Notes under the pieces: generated by a model
Database searches by the model: none
What the model saw: only the letters and a program-made list of their open reading frames with translations
Told to the model about the DNA's origin: nothing
Translations under genes and position numbers: made by a program
Assembly (NCBI GenBank): GCA_014898425.1
Contig: RCSZ01000019.1
Location: 596,978 to 660,977 of the forward strand
Length of the DNA: 64,000 bases
Origin: Botryotinia globosa
Lineage: Eukaryota; Ascomycota; Leotiomycetes; Helotiales; Sclerotiniaceae
Direction: 5' to 3'
Shown here: positions 23,019 through 34,970 of the stretch, piece after piece
How the letters are laid out: the number at the start of each line of letters is the position of its first letter
Numbering within the stretch: the first letter of the stretch is position 1

Positions 23019-24927
23019 TTTGTGCTAGAAAGGTGAAAGGTTCGAGTGGACTCAGAAACTTAACCCGACAACCGGCACCTGATTAGATGAAGCTAAAAAG
23101 AAGGACGTTTTAGAACGATGGCAAAAGAAAGCATACCGATTTGCGGAACACGGTCTCTTGAAACTGTTTCCTGTCGCGACAAAGTAGTCACTAGCTTTCC
23201 TCGAACTTCACCCCCGAGCGAGTAATCAATGGTAACTGGCCACAAGTTGTAACTTCGGTGAAGTTTCGATAATAAGTCTAGTTAATCTGAATGTCGTTGA
23301 CGTTTAGGAAGGCGGGGACTTGTAAGCTTTCGTGATATTGTTTTAAGCTGGAGCGATGCTTGCCTTACTGACGATTATTGCATTTTTGGAGTAACGAGTT
23401 CCTTTACTCCTAGTTATATCTTGCCTCACTCCGCGAGCAAAAGCTAGTGAGATTTCAATTGGCGAATTGCAGCTCGTATGATGAGTTCATGAGCTTAACC
23501 CGACTCTTGTTAAAGCCGTCTGATTTATGATAGGTTTATCGAATTGCCTGAAACATTACTTTTACTCCACCAGCGCCTAAACATCTGTATGATCAAGGTA
23601 AAACAAATGTACATGCATGACTGAAAGGGACTGTAGCAAAGACTGGACTTATTGATTGCATCTGATTGAGTTTGCCGCCCGGAAATAATCCAAGAATGAC
23701 AAGGCTATTTATCCACATGCAAGAGGATTAGAGACTTGATTCTGAGAGCCCATAAATTGTTGTAACTGGCTAGTTTACAGGTGCTCCGACCAGGAAAGCG
23801 CTTACCGATAAGCATTCTGCGCCCAAAATCCGGCAGTTCGGTATTGGAGGCTTGATTCTGCAGTGACTGTGAAGTGCAAAACAGGCTGACGAGGAGCCGT
23901 TGGCAATACCCGAATCATGAGATGAGACAATAAATGAATGAAGTTTAGCTATTGGAGTCAGGTCAAACAGCTAGTGTTTGATGAGGTGTGATTTGTTGTA
24001 TCTACAAGGAGGATTCCTAAAAGAGTAGGTGCGGAAAAGGAGACCCGACAGTTTGGAAGCGAGAAATTCATCCTTGGACAAGAGAACCAATGAAAGCCTT
24101 GACATTTCGTAAGAGAAAAGGATATGGAACGATCGGCCTTTGTGAACTCCCGAGTTACTACACGGAAGGAGTATTGCATGAGTGAAATTTACAATAGGAC
24201 GATGAGAACTTTAGACAACAGCGTTTAGCCATGCCATGTATATAAATATGAACAATGAGATTATGTCAGCCATGTATGCAGCACTTGCCTCTCGGAAGTC
24301 TCATACATTTTATCAGTCTTCCTTCAGGGACAACGAAGTCGAAAACTCCTTTTAAGAAAGATAGTAAATTTGTAAATAGGTAAGACTGCGAGTCAAGTTT
24401 TGTGCATGGATGGTCATGCACAGTGAAATCCTGTCATCTTCCACAGGCAAGCGAGGAAGCAAAGTCATGATTTCAAACTCTGGTGTTGTCATTCCGGAAT
24501 GTATGATTGGGAGCTGATTCAAGAAAAACGGTATTAATTTGGTCTTTTGAGGTCACTGGAGAGCTTAACAGTGAAAATGTGGCATGTGCCAGGGACGTTG
24601 GAGATGATCATAAGATGCAGAGGAGGATCAAAAGGTCGAAATAGACAGTAATATTTTGAAAATGCACAGAGAGCCGAATGGAAATAGCCCGCATGCTTCA
24701 ATAAACATTTAACAAATAATGTTTACAGCTTCCTAGATGTAAATTCTCGGCGCCCAGTGTCGCACGAACAGCCGCCCCTTTTTGAGCCGAACCATACTCC
24801 AGACTCCACGCTTATATTACCAAGAAAACAACAGGTGCCAAATATTCATACACACTCCCAAACCTAGATTCATAACTATCAAGATGGTTCCTCCCTTAGC
24901 GATGATGACCCTATTACACTGAATACG
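23019..24927. other. intergenic, no feature seen
   Basis: About 1.9 kb upstream of the disordered-protein gene and downstream of BOS1. GC content is normal. Open frames are short with no motifs or splice-linked partners, and I found no repeats. Confidence 0.5.
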
Positions 24928-25727
24928 TTACCTCAGGAAGTGTAAGACAGCCCAACAAAAGGCAAAAAATATCACCACCCCAATTCCAAAAATCCATTTG
25001 TCCTGCTTCGCACGTCTCTCAATCATGCGAATTGTATCGCCAGATACGCCCAGGGTATTTGCCACACTATACAATCGCTTTTGTGTCCCTTTTAACATTT
25101 CTCTCTGTTGACCCAAATCACCTAAAACTGCTTGTCCACGAGCTAGGTATTCATCCAACGCACTATGGGTATTTTGAAAGAAGGATTGTTCCCGTAAAGC
25201 ATGCGATTCCCTTGTATAATCCCCACTATTCATAGAAAGTTGACTTCCACCGGGTCCACCCTCCCGTCTCCATGGACTATCCCGAGCAGCGGCCGCGCTG
25301 GTTGTATTTGCATAAGGATTTTCGGGAGTAGATGCATGATGTGGTCTCCTTCCAAGTAATTCACTCCTATCTATCTGTGTTTGATGATCTTCATTTTGCG
25401 ATTTAAGAGTTGCAAACTGGGAGCGATAATCTTGAAGTTCAGAACGGAAGGTAGTTAATCGTTCATAGGCCTTTTCCTTTTTGGAAGGATTGAGTTCGGC
25501 CGATTGAAGGGAAGCGTAAGAATCAAGAGTTCTTGAAAAGGAGGTTAGAGATGAGGATATTTGACCGAGTAGAGATGGAGTGAGGGGTTGCGATTCGGGT
25601 GGAGAAAGAGAGGAAAGATCTCGACGAAGGGAGGTGGATTGTTTGAGTGCGGTATTGAAGAGAGTGTTCTATGATTGTTAGATTGAGGTTCTGAGGGGAG
25701 ATTGAGAAACACATGTACACATACCAT
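24928..25727 (-). CDS. BOS1: Bos1/membrin-type Qb-SNARE
   Basis: This is the ER-Golgi SNARE of the membrin/GOSR2/Bos1 family, acting in COPII vesicle fusion with the Golgi. The ATG (25727-25725) is immediately followed by an intron (GTATGT...CATAG, 56 nt), so the first coding exon is just the start codon. The second exon, 25668-24928, completes 247 aa. The spliced N terminus MNTLFNTALKQSTSLRRDL is the family signature. The SNARE motif is near 180-225, with LDEYLARGQAVLGDLGQQR holding the central-layer Gln, followed by TLGVSGDTIRMIERRAKQDK and a C-terminal membrane anchor of about 20 residues. Complete and apparently functional. Not to be confused with the histidine kinase also called BOS1 in Botrytis. 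Confidence 0.95.
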
Positions 25728-25805
25728 GATGAAGGGTTGGTTTGATGAGTAAAAGAAACGAAGGCCCTTGAAAGTAAGTGACTGTACTTGGGGTAGTCAA
25801 AAGAA

Positions 25806-25862
25806 GTGCGTGGTGCGTGGTGTGGTGCGTGGTGCGTGGTGTGGTGCGTGGTGCGTGGTGTG
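25806..25862. repeat. 19-bp perfect tandem repeat, three copies
   Basis: GTGCGTGGTGCGTGGTGTG is repeated three times without a mismatch. It lies 80-135 bp upstream of the BOS1 start, so in its promoter or 5' leader. Confidence 0.95.
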
Positions 25863-26077
25863 CGTGATGCGCTATTCGAGTTACAGTTACGCTGATTCAA
25901 TAATGATGAGACAAGTAGGTAGGTACTAGGTAGGTCCAGTAGCCTTGTTTGAAAGTTAAACGTGGCTACCTAGGTCGGGTCGGGTACTCAAATTCTTTCA
26001 ATGTGGCGGTGCGAATTGAGTTTGGAATGTGGCTGGCTACCTAGGCTACCCGTGGACCTAGGTAGGTAGGGTAGAAT

Positions 26078-26110
26078 AAGGCTGAAGACAAGGCTGAAGA
26101 CAAGGCTGAA
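26078..26110. repeat. 12-bp tandem repeat (AAGGCTGAAGAC)
   Basis: About 2.7 copies of AAGGCTGAAGAC occur in tandem in the BOS1 upstream region. Confidence 0.85.
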
Positions 26111-26379
26111 CAATGATATTTATAAACCTTGTCACGACTCACTAGGTATTCTTTAGACTTGGATGGTGGACAAAGTTTACCTAGGTCGTCCGTGTGTGTA
26201 CCTACCTACCATTAGTACTTACTTGTATTGAACATGAGGGGTCTTCATTTCAATTTGACAGATTTGAAGCCATTCGAGCATACAGAGTACGGAGCATGCA
26301 ATCATACAATACTACCTCCTCATTAGGTAATACAGACAAGCAAGCAATGCCGGGAAGAACCTGTACATCGTACATCGTA

Positions 26380-26421
26380 TCCAATATCCAATATCCAATA
26401 TCCAATATCCAATATCCAATA
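26380..26421. repeat. 7-bp tandem repeat (ATCCAAT), about six copies
   Basis: Consecutive ATCCAAT units without interruption. Each copy creates a CCAAT core, so this run could act as a CCAAT-box array, although that is only inference. Confidence 0.9.
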
Positions 26422-26560
26422 CCCGTATCGAGCAAACCTCGGTCCATCCATCCATACATACCACATGTTATAACGTCAAGGTTATTACTAAGGATTCATT
26501 ATCCACTGGCGCACCTCCAAATACGAGTATGCACTCATTTTTATATTAGGTCCTACTAGG

Positions 26561-26612
26561 TATCTATCGTATGTATCTATCGTATGTATCTATCGTATGT
26601 ATCTATCGTATG
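26561..26612. repeat. 13-bp tandem repeat (TATCTATCGTATG)x4
   Basis: Four perfect copies of TATCTATCGTATG are followed by a diverging fifth start. Confidence 0.95.
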
Positions 26613-27506
26613 TACCTATTATCTACATACCTACTTGGGCACTTGATCCTTGGTAATCCTTATATGGATACATAGTACATCCCAGCCAGTATCATTAGGT
26701 ATTACTATGACATGAGTTGATATCTGCTTGGAAATCGGCCATTACACACTTCTCTGCTACCGATATCTACCTACCTCACCTTGTTACTATCCCGAGGTCT
26801 TTCCTAGGAGGTTTGTACTTTCCTTGATTCGAAAACAATAAACACTTGCTACCACCTACTTTACCTACCTAGTAAGATTACAATTGACTTATCTCTATCA
26901 ATTGTACACCACCTCAACCTTCTTCCCTTCTCTTCTCTTCCATCCATCCATCCACTCACTCATTCATTTTCTTCCCTAGATATTGTATTGTATTGATTCC
27001 AGATTCATTCTTACAGTCCCGTTAGATTTTTGATTTTTCTGATTTTACTCAAACGGATGAGAATACAAAACTACCTCTACAATTCCCTTATTGTCGCCTA
27101 TTCACATATCGTCAACTCCCTCTTGATCTTGGGTTAGAGGGGTAAAAAAAAAGCCAAAAGTTTCCAGTGACACACATCGCAAACATCGAAAGATCTGCTA
27201 CATCCCTTTAAGATCCTCTCACAAAACGAGTGAATGTTTTGAACTCATTCAGCTCCCGACTTGCACAACCCGAAAATTCTTTGCTTTTGCTTCGTCATTG
27301 GATCCTGATATTGTATAGCGACGACGTATTTCCCATTTTTGAGCACTCCAAGCCACGAAGAGGTACTTGAGTGCGTGGGGCTTCCAGTACGAGTGGTCGC
27401 AAAACGTATATTTGTCCGGTTCCTTCTGAGAGAATCCATTTGCTGACTTCTCCAAAGTAGAGCCTCTCCCTCTCCCTCTCCCTCTCCCCCCATTTTCGAA
27501 ATCAAG

Positions 27507-28010
27507 ATGACGTTCCTTTCGACGACTTATCTCATACCCGGGATATTACTCAACCCCGCCTTCGTATTACACCTCATAAATACCCTCGTTTCACATCTCT
27601 TACCACCTCCTCCGACAATGTCAACTTCTCCACATCCGATCTTCGAAAGTCTGGGCCCACTCCCAGGTTCGCAGTGGGCACTTGATATGCATGAAGATGA
27701 TGCGTTATGCTGGAGATATACAGCTGTCATGGTAGTTATACAAATGTGGATATTTGGTCGGGTTAGTGGTAACCGGATCTCGATGAAAGATGCCAAAGCA
27801 GGCAGAATAGAAAGGGAACGAGCACGCAGAGAACGAAGTGCTATCATTGAGGCCGAATCAACATCTGCGAAACTAACAAATGGGCTCGATGGCATTTGTG
27901 AAGTAGAGAATGGTATGTTGGAAAAGGCAGACCTTGGACGACATCACGGAGAATTGGAAGCTAGTGATGGGAATTCGACGGAAACGAGCGAAGAGGAGAT
28001 CATTGTATAA
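27507..28010 (+). CDS. small membrane protein, 167 aa, unrecognised
   Basis: A single frame starts at AAGATGACG after a CT-rich leader. Two hydrophobic segments are visible, about 5-30 (TYLIPGILLNPAFVLHLINT) and about 69-86 (YTAVMVVIQMWIFGRV), followed by a charged Arg/Glu helix and an acidic tail ending SEEEIIV. This suggests a two-pass membrane protein with a cytosolic C-terminal tail, perhaps of the ER. I do not recognise the family. The CTCTCC repeats before the start create a Gly-Glu frame on the other strand that is not a gene. Confidence 0.68.
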   Translation: MTFLSTTYLIPGILLNPAFVLHLINTLVSHLLPPPPTMSTSPHPIFESLGPLPGSQWALDMHEDDALCWRYTAVMVVIQMWIFGRVSGNRISMKDAKAGRIERERARRERSAIIEAESTSAKLTNGLDGICEVENGMLEKADLGRHHGELEASDGNSTETSEEEIIV

Positions 28011-30066
28011 TGATGAAAACTTGTTACGAACATGGATGGCATGGCTGGCATGGCGTTAAGGGAAAGGATGCAATAGATGGAAACTGCAAAACGAGTCAAA
28101 ACTATTGGGTTGGTAGAAATGATTGTTACGATTCTTACGATTTCATGACGGTTTGGTGTGGTTGTTTCTTCGGTTGAAGGGAATCTGCATTGGGGAGTTA
28201 ATTGGACCTGATACCTAAGAATAAAGCATGGCCTATCACATTCAATCCATATCGATATTTTCTGTCTATCTGATGCGCTCATCTTGTTGGATAGTGAGCG
28301 GCATTCTTTGCCAAAAACGGTGGTTGATATATATGCCAAATCTAGATGGACTAACGATTCCAAGAACCCAATGGGTGAGTATAATGACCGGAAAAGGACA
28401 TAATATCTTTTGAGCCTGAATGATGAATGCGGCTCCATGCTGGCTTTGACTAATTTCGACTATTTTGGATTCGAGACTAGGCTCTCGGTGATTTGGGCCT
28501 TTGAACAGGCCACCAGTTTCTGAGCAAGTGTTTGGATCGTCACATAGATTGTCAGAATATCAGACGCTAGTTCAGGAGTGAACTGTCCCTCATCTTTCCC
28601 GGCTATTCTGGATCAATTTTTCTTCTCCAAGTTACCTTAGAGACCGGCCTGACTCACGGTACCAGTACGGCCATCCGACGATCATTCTCAACCCATCCCT
28701 TTAAGATCCACTCACAACATTTCACCCTTGTCACAAGGTGCTCTTCTAGGAAGAAAGTTGAGGGGGGACGTCGAGACTTTTGAAGATGCAGCAAAACATT
28801 AGCGATAGGCACGCAAATTGAGAGTCGACTCTACTTGTTTATGCGAATGAATCATCATGGATTGGCAACTCCCAGTCAGATCCTAATAATGGAAATACTT
28901 TTGAATCTCGCGTGTTGTCCAGAGCACGAGCATAGTGAGCGCCTTCGAATACTTGTGAAGACCTCCCGATTAATCTATCTCCTCCTTCTGCCATCTTCTC
29001 TCTCTCTTCTCCGAAACTGCTCCTTCCAAAGGCCGACCTTTTCTGTATTCTGCGTAGCATTGTAAAATGCCGGGTTGTAGTCAATGCCAGATAAGCGTGT
29101 ACGGGAATAGGTGCTCTATCACTGCCAGAGAAAAGTCACATTCGAGAGTCAACCTTGATTCTCATTTGGCCAATCTACGAGATCTATCTAAGGTGTCTTT
29201 CCCACTTTCAGGTCGATCTCTCTATAGTCGCGGTGAATAGGACGAGCTCTTGTTATACTGTCACTTATTAGCCACATGGCATTCGATGAAGAGATTCTGA
29301 GCCATGATGAAGGCTCCAATCCAGATTAAGCAAAGTCATTGACGAGTCTCGGTGTGATTAAATGGTATGCCATCCTCAAAGTGAAGATTAGGCATCAGTG
29401 ATTCATTCATCATATCTCTTGTTTTTGTCCAGCTCTTAGTGGCAAGGCATGCCAACTAAGGAACTACCTCGCATCTCTCTGCTTCTTTCGGGGCGAATAA
29501 ATCCTCTTATGCCAATAAGCTTTTTTCATCTGTTTCAGCAGATAGTTCAACGATTCATTCAACATTCATAATATCCGTAATCACAGTCGGCTTTGCGGGC
29601 AATGGCAGAGTTGCATCTGACCGCCCAATTTATCCAAAGAGCCTTGATATTGCTATCAATTCTACCTAGGCAATACAATCCTTATTATGTAGGGTCTAAT
29701 CTACTTTAATAGGTAAGAATTGATCGTTTCACTGCATTGCGGGGTGCATGACTGACGCTGTACCCAAAACACTAATAACTTGTGACTAGCAAACTTCAAA
29801 AAGGTTACCGTTGATGATTCTCACCTGCAGGGAACATGCAATAACGCCTATATCCAATTCCGTTCGGACAAAGGGACTGTGCGAAATATCACCCGATTCA
29901 TTCATTGATGGATGGAGTGACATTTAGTATTTACTGGGCTGATAGTTCGCCTCCGTCGCCGATTTTCACAATGTATAAAGGAAGATGATTTCCCCCACCA
30001 AGTCCAAGGCTCAACATCAACTATTCGAACCTTTTAATCATTAAATCATTGGTCTTCACATTCATA
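28011..30066. other. intergenic, upstream of the xylanase pseudogene
   Basis: About 2 kb without a recognisable gene. The proximal part keeps promoter-like features of the xylanase, including a TATA box at 29974. A GGCTAA motif on the minus strand (29268-29273) fits the XlnR xylanase-regulator core, but one site of six bases is weak evidence. Confidence 0.5.
29974..29980 (+). promoter_or_regulatory. TATA box of the GH11 pseudogene
   Basis: TATAAAG lies 87 bp upstream of the degraded start codon, a normal distance for a highly expressed fungal secreted enzyme. The promoter thus looks less damaged than the coding region. Confidence 0.55.
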
Positions 30067-30993
<927 letters not shown>

Positions 30994-31764
30994 GATATGG
31001 TGTTTCCGTATTTCAGCCTCAGAATACACAATGGTGAATTTTGAGAAGATGTCTCAAGCTCGACTGCCCTGTCTCGAAAATTGTCGGTTCATATTGGTGC
31101 GAGAAAGGAAGGGAAACTATGCGGAGATATTTGTCAATTCTATCGTGTCTGCCTAAGGATCAATAAATATCAAATCTGTTTTTCTGGAACATTTAGGGTC
31201 TTTTAATGCACTCTGATCAAGAGAAAGGCAGTATAACTTGCCGCTACACTCGGTATGATAAGTTTGACAATCATCACCGCTCGTTTTGTGAATTATCCAA
31301 GCTTTATATTCAATGCTACTAAAATGACCTCACTAGCGGTCTCTCGTACGTTTTTTCATTTGTAGCAATGTTTGACCTCGGACTGTGTTATGTATCCTAT
31401 CTTTCAATCTAATTAAAGAAAACATTATTGTCAGAGCAGACTCATGAATCACATGTCATGGGTGATCGAACAATTTGTAATAGCAAGCGAGATGTGAGTT
31501 AGTCAACATTCATCTAGAAGCTGCCCAAACTAATTAACTCAAATCCACCAAATAATCCATTTCGTCGATAGTCTTAATTTACTTGTCCCATACCGAACGA
31601 GATACACCTTCAATCTGAGAATGAAAAATAAAAACCCCGCTGTTCAGGCCCTGCATCCGCCGAATCCATTTTTAATCATCAAGATATTGATGAATTGCAG
31701 CCAATAAAAGACTACAAAACAATTAGCAAATCTCACACAAGTCTGGGGAGAATGAAATCTTACT
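30994..31764. other. intergenic between convergent genes, no feature seen
   Basis: About 770 bp between the xylanase pseudogene (+) and the small secreted protein gene (-). It should contain both 3' ends. No gene or repeat is evident. Confidence 0.5.
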
Positions 31765-32082
31765 TTAGAAGCAATATGGGATTCCTGAAATGTAGTTGCA
31801 GTAATGAGGGCATGGACCACTACCAATCTGCACAATCTGCCCGTTTATAGCACATTGTGACTAGATTTTTCGTCAGCATCTGGTGGTCTATCAAGGAAAG
31901 ACAGAGTCTGTCTATGACTAAATAAAACTTACAATGCCATTGCCTGGAAATCCGTTTACACGAGGTCCCGAACAGACATATTGACCAAACGGAATACTGC
32001 CTCCATTGAAGGGACATCTTCTAATTTGCGCAGTGGTACTGCCGGCAAGAAAGGCCAAAACAACTGGGATATAAAATTGCAT
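31765..32082 (-). CDS. small cysteine-rich secreted protein, 81 aa
   Basis: Two exons, 32082-31933 and 31860-31765, join in phase 0 across a 72-nt GTAAGT...TCTAG intron. The product is 81 aa: a signal peptide (MQFYIPVVLAFLAGSTTAQ, cleavage likely after TTA), then a mature chain of about 62 residues with six Cys in RRCPFNGG, YVCSG, SQCAI, GPCPHYC and PYCF. Even cysteine number, small size and signal peptide fit the apoplastic small-secreted-protein class that includes candidate effectors. I do not recognise a named family, and any role in host interaction is inference. A TATA-like run lies 105 bp upstream. A possible donor directly after the stop hints at a 3' UTR intron. Confidence 0.75.
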
Positions 32083-32186
32083 TTTGAGTTTGAGGCTGAG
32101 CTTCTAATGAATGACTTTTGATATGAATTGTGTGATCGAGGTAAAGGATTGTGTGATTGATGGCTAGTCAAAGCGAAGAGCTTGAA

Positions 32187-32196
32187 ATATATATAG
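32187..32196 (-). promoter_or_regulatory. TATA-like element of the small secreted protein
   Basis: CTATATATAT on the minus strand lies 105 bp upstream of the ATG at 32082, at a plausible core-promoter distance. Confidence 0.45.
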
Positions 32197-33919
32197 GGGA
32201 AGCTGGTTTGCCATCCCTTGACTCGTGAAATTAAAACATTCTTTTCACATATTCTGAGGTTTCTGCATTCTTTGTATTTTGCTCATGAGAGTACCACATT
32301 CTTCTCTCCTTTTTCGCTGATCATAATGACAACGAATCTGTTAATGAGAAAGCGCATTCTTTTAACCCAAAGTTCAACTTAAAGCTGATCTAATTTTAAA
32401 AACAGTCAATGATGAACCACAGAAATGCTTCCGCCGGGGAAAGGAGTACCACACACGACTGATGGGTTATAGTGATGTTTCAGCGTGAACCACTTACTAT
32501 TCACGTAACCATAGAATGGTTCTCGACAAACTCATCTTGAATGAGTCAAGGGATGTAGTATAAAATCGGAAAACATCTCCGGCTTGTTGTAAGAATGATC
32601 CCTCTCCATTTGTCATCGAAGGTTTCAAAGACTCCGATGCATTCCTAATACCAACCTCCTGATCAAAGGAATGACTAACTTTTCTATTATACATGCAAGG
32701 ACTTTACAGTGGAGTCAGTGATCATCAAGTCATGGAAAGTGTGCGAATGATCAGCCTTCTTTTCTGGTAATCATCCAGAAAATTGATATGCCCCAGAAAG
32801 CATTTTGAGCGTGATTGCAGGTAAACGGTTTTTGTTCTCCAACATACAAATGAATAAAGACTGCGCTTATGTGACTATGACGGAGTACCTGGATAGTTTT
32901 AGATATATCCTTGAGATCGTATTGTATACTTCTCATCCTTGTGAAAGCTTACCTTGATCAATTCAATCTTTACTAGGGAAACAAGTGAGATTATGATACA
33001 GCTATTGCAGCGACCCAGTCAGCAGCAAGTTCAGAGGAGCACGCTACGAGTGACCATCTTGATTCACAAAAACTAAGATCTTTTCAATTACGATAGATTC
33101 TTGACATCATAGATGTGCAGGTGGATGTGAAGGGGTGAAGGAATATCATGATAGGAATGCTTGTAAAAGTTACTGATTTTTGTCTTCGCGGAAATGATGT
33201 ATCGACTGGTGCTGAAAACAATATCTCAGTAGGAGTAAAACACATACATGTACTCAAGGTTCATCTTTTGCTCTTGAAAAGTTGCAGTTTTATTTTGTGG
33301 TAGATGGAGAGCTGCTATTCAATCGCATACGGTGAAGTGATACTCATAACGGATTTAATAGAGAAGACCAAGCGATTTAAGAAAGCGTTCACATTGACCT
33401 AGATCGACAAACACCTCGTTCCCGAAGAGGACGTCTTTTAATCAAGCCTCTAGATCCTGACTTTCTATGGTGGTGTGAATTTTCTGTGAATTTTCAATCA
33501 AGTAATGGTTGTGGGCATCGGGGTAGCCTGACAAGTTTGGCCCCAGGCTTTCCTGTACTTTAGTGGTAAAGCTTTCCTTTTTGTCCTTCATCGAAGGGCT
33601 AGTAGCCTCACGGGAATCCATTTAGATAGTTTGATCATTCACAATATATAGTAAATAATGAAGCAAGCAAGATATCAACTTCGACAAAATTCGATGCCTT
33701 TGCTTTGTTACTGCTTCGGTTCTCCTCTACAATTTTCTTTCCATACCTTTCATTCACACCCCCTTTTCTCTATTTTTTCTCAAGAGTTTCTCAACATTTG
33801 TCTAGCTCCACATTCTTATTCACTTTCTTAAAAATATTTACCCACACTCTCACATCAATTTTTATAATCTATCTTAATTCATTATTACATAAATAAGTTC
33901 TTTTCAATCAGGCTAAATA
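32197..33919. other. intergenic, no feature seen
   Basis: About 1.7 kb of normal to slightly AT-rich sequence with a T-rich stretch near 33700-33890. The open frame there is a by-product of TTC/TCT-rich composition. No gene was recognised. Confidence 0.5.
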
Positions 33920-34034
33920 ATGTGTTTCGTGAGCGAGCGGACTCTATCAGGAACTTTGTCAAGGTTATCAACATGCTCGCTTTGAGGATTGAAATGTCAA
34001 ATATTGCTTCGCTAGCAATGGCTTTCCTTTTCAG

Positions 34035-34328
34035 GAATTGGAGATATATCAAATTACTCTGGTTCCAAACGAAAAGTGGAGAAATGTTGCGCCCTTATAT
34101 GAGTTCGGTTGGCCTAATTATGTCTTCCCGAAAAGCGCCACCCACTAGAGTTCGTATGGAACATCACTTTACGGCAATGAAGATGATAATAGTAATCCGT
34201 TATATAGAACCTCTAGAGAGAGACTCTCATACCTTAATAGCAAATTATTAAAACTCTTATCTACAATAAGTCGTCACTCAGAGCGAAAGCGAGTTGCTGC
34301 GCTTTTTTTCCTGAGCGATTGCGTATAG
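34035..34328 (+). pseudogene. unrecognised gene relic with in-frame TAG
   Basis: After a good acceptor (CTTTTCAG at 34027-34034) a frame reads ITLVPNEKWRNVAPLYEFGW and so on, meets TAG at 34146, then stays open for 59 more protein-like codons (ending ALFFLSDCV, TAG at 34326). The composition on both sides of the stop is consistent with one original coding region. I do not recognise the family. No upstream exon could be placed in matching phase: the ATG at 33920 gives the wrong phase. Confidence 0.3.
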
Positions 34329-34970
34329 GCTCGATGTTAATGTAGATCGGAAAGTATCTTTTGGGGTCGGTGCTTGCCTGGCTCGCCTGGGTGCAAGAAA
34401 CGCTTGGTAATAGTAAAATACCGGTACATATTAGGATTTTTCGCAGTGAGATAATGAACTCCTATGCGGACTTGGTGTAATAACACTTTCCGTAAGCGTG
34501 TTAGTACTCCGAAGGCCAACATGATACCTGCTAAAAATCTGTATCACGTTTTCTGTTCTTTTTTTTTTCGCCGGCCGTTGAGAACACCAGTAAGCGAGCA
34601 TGCCATTCTGCCCAAGCAGAAAAATGACGTTTTTACGTAGTCTTCTGATTTCCATCTGCCATCACAGATCGGAACTAATAATTTTAGAAATACATAATTT
34701 AGTTCAATCAACTCTAATCTACCATTATCTAGTGCAGTTAATCCGTGACCCGTAGTAAGAGATGGAGGGTTCGAGGGTGGATAATGTATCTGGGTTAGGC
34801 AGTGAAGAGCCCGTCAAGATCTTAGCGGCTTGGCATTCAGTCATTTCCCCCTAATAACCTGAGCCTAGGTGTCTTTTTTAACTTATAAAGCGTCATCCTT
34901 TCTTTCCTACTCTAGTCTTCTCGAAAATCACTTTTCTCCGCTTCGATTGTGTTTATTGAATTGTTCCAAA
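34329..34970. other. intergenic, upstream of the Bor1-like gene
   Basis: About 640 bp holding the presumed promoter and 5' leader of the transporter gene. No TATA box or other gene is clear. Confidence 0.5.

Larger units (their letters stand above)
25728..27506. other. intergenic rich in short tandem repeats
   Basis: The 1.8-kb gap between the divergent genes BOS1 (-) and the small membrane-protein gene (+) holds at least four different minisatellites plus scattered CCTAGGTAGGT-like motifs. A CT-rich tract near 27463-27487 lies in the presumed 5' leader of the plus-strand gene. No extra gene is supported. Confidence 0.6.

Noticed and set aside
25523..25900. Minus-strand frame rich in Thr-His-Ala-Pro overlapping BOS1
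   Set aside because: It reads through the 19-bp minisatellite and across the BOS1 exon in another frame; the true coding frame is the SNARE.
26380..26612. Short regular repeats that might suggest a CRISPR or telomere-like array
   Set aside because: Units are contiguous with no unique spacers, differ between arrays, and the DNA is fungal; they are simple minisatellites.
27245..27505. 86-aa minus-strand frame starting with Gly-Glu repeats
   Set aside because: The Gly-Glu run is the reverse of a CTCTCC tract in the leader of the plus-strand gene; no domain or splice support.
33705..33896. 63-codon frame rich in Phe, Leu, Ser and Thr
   Set aside because: Caused by a T/C-rich tract; hydrophobic low complexity with no signal-peptide architecture or homology cues.
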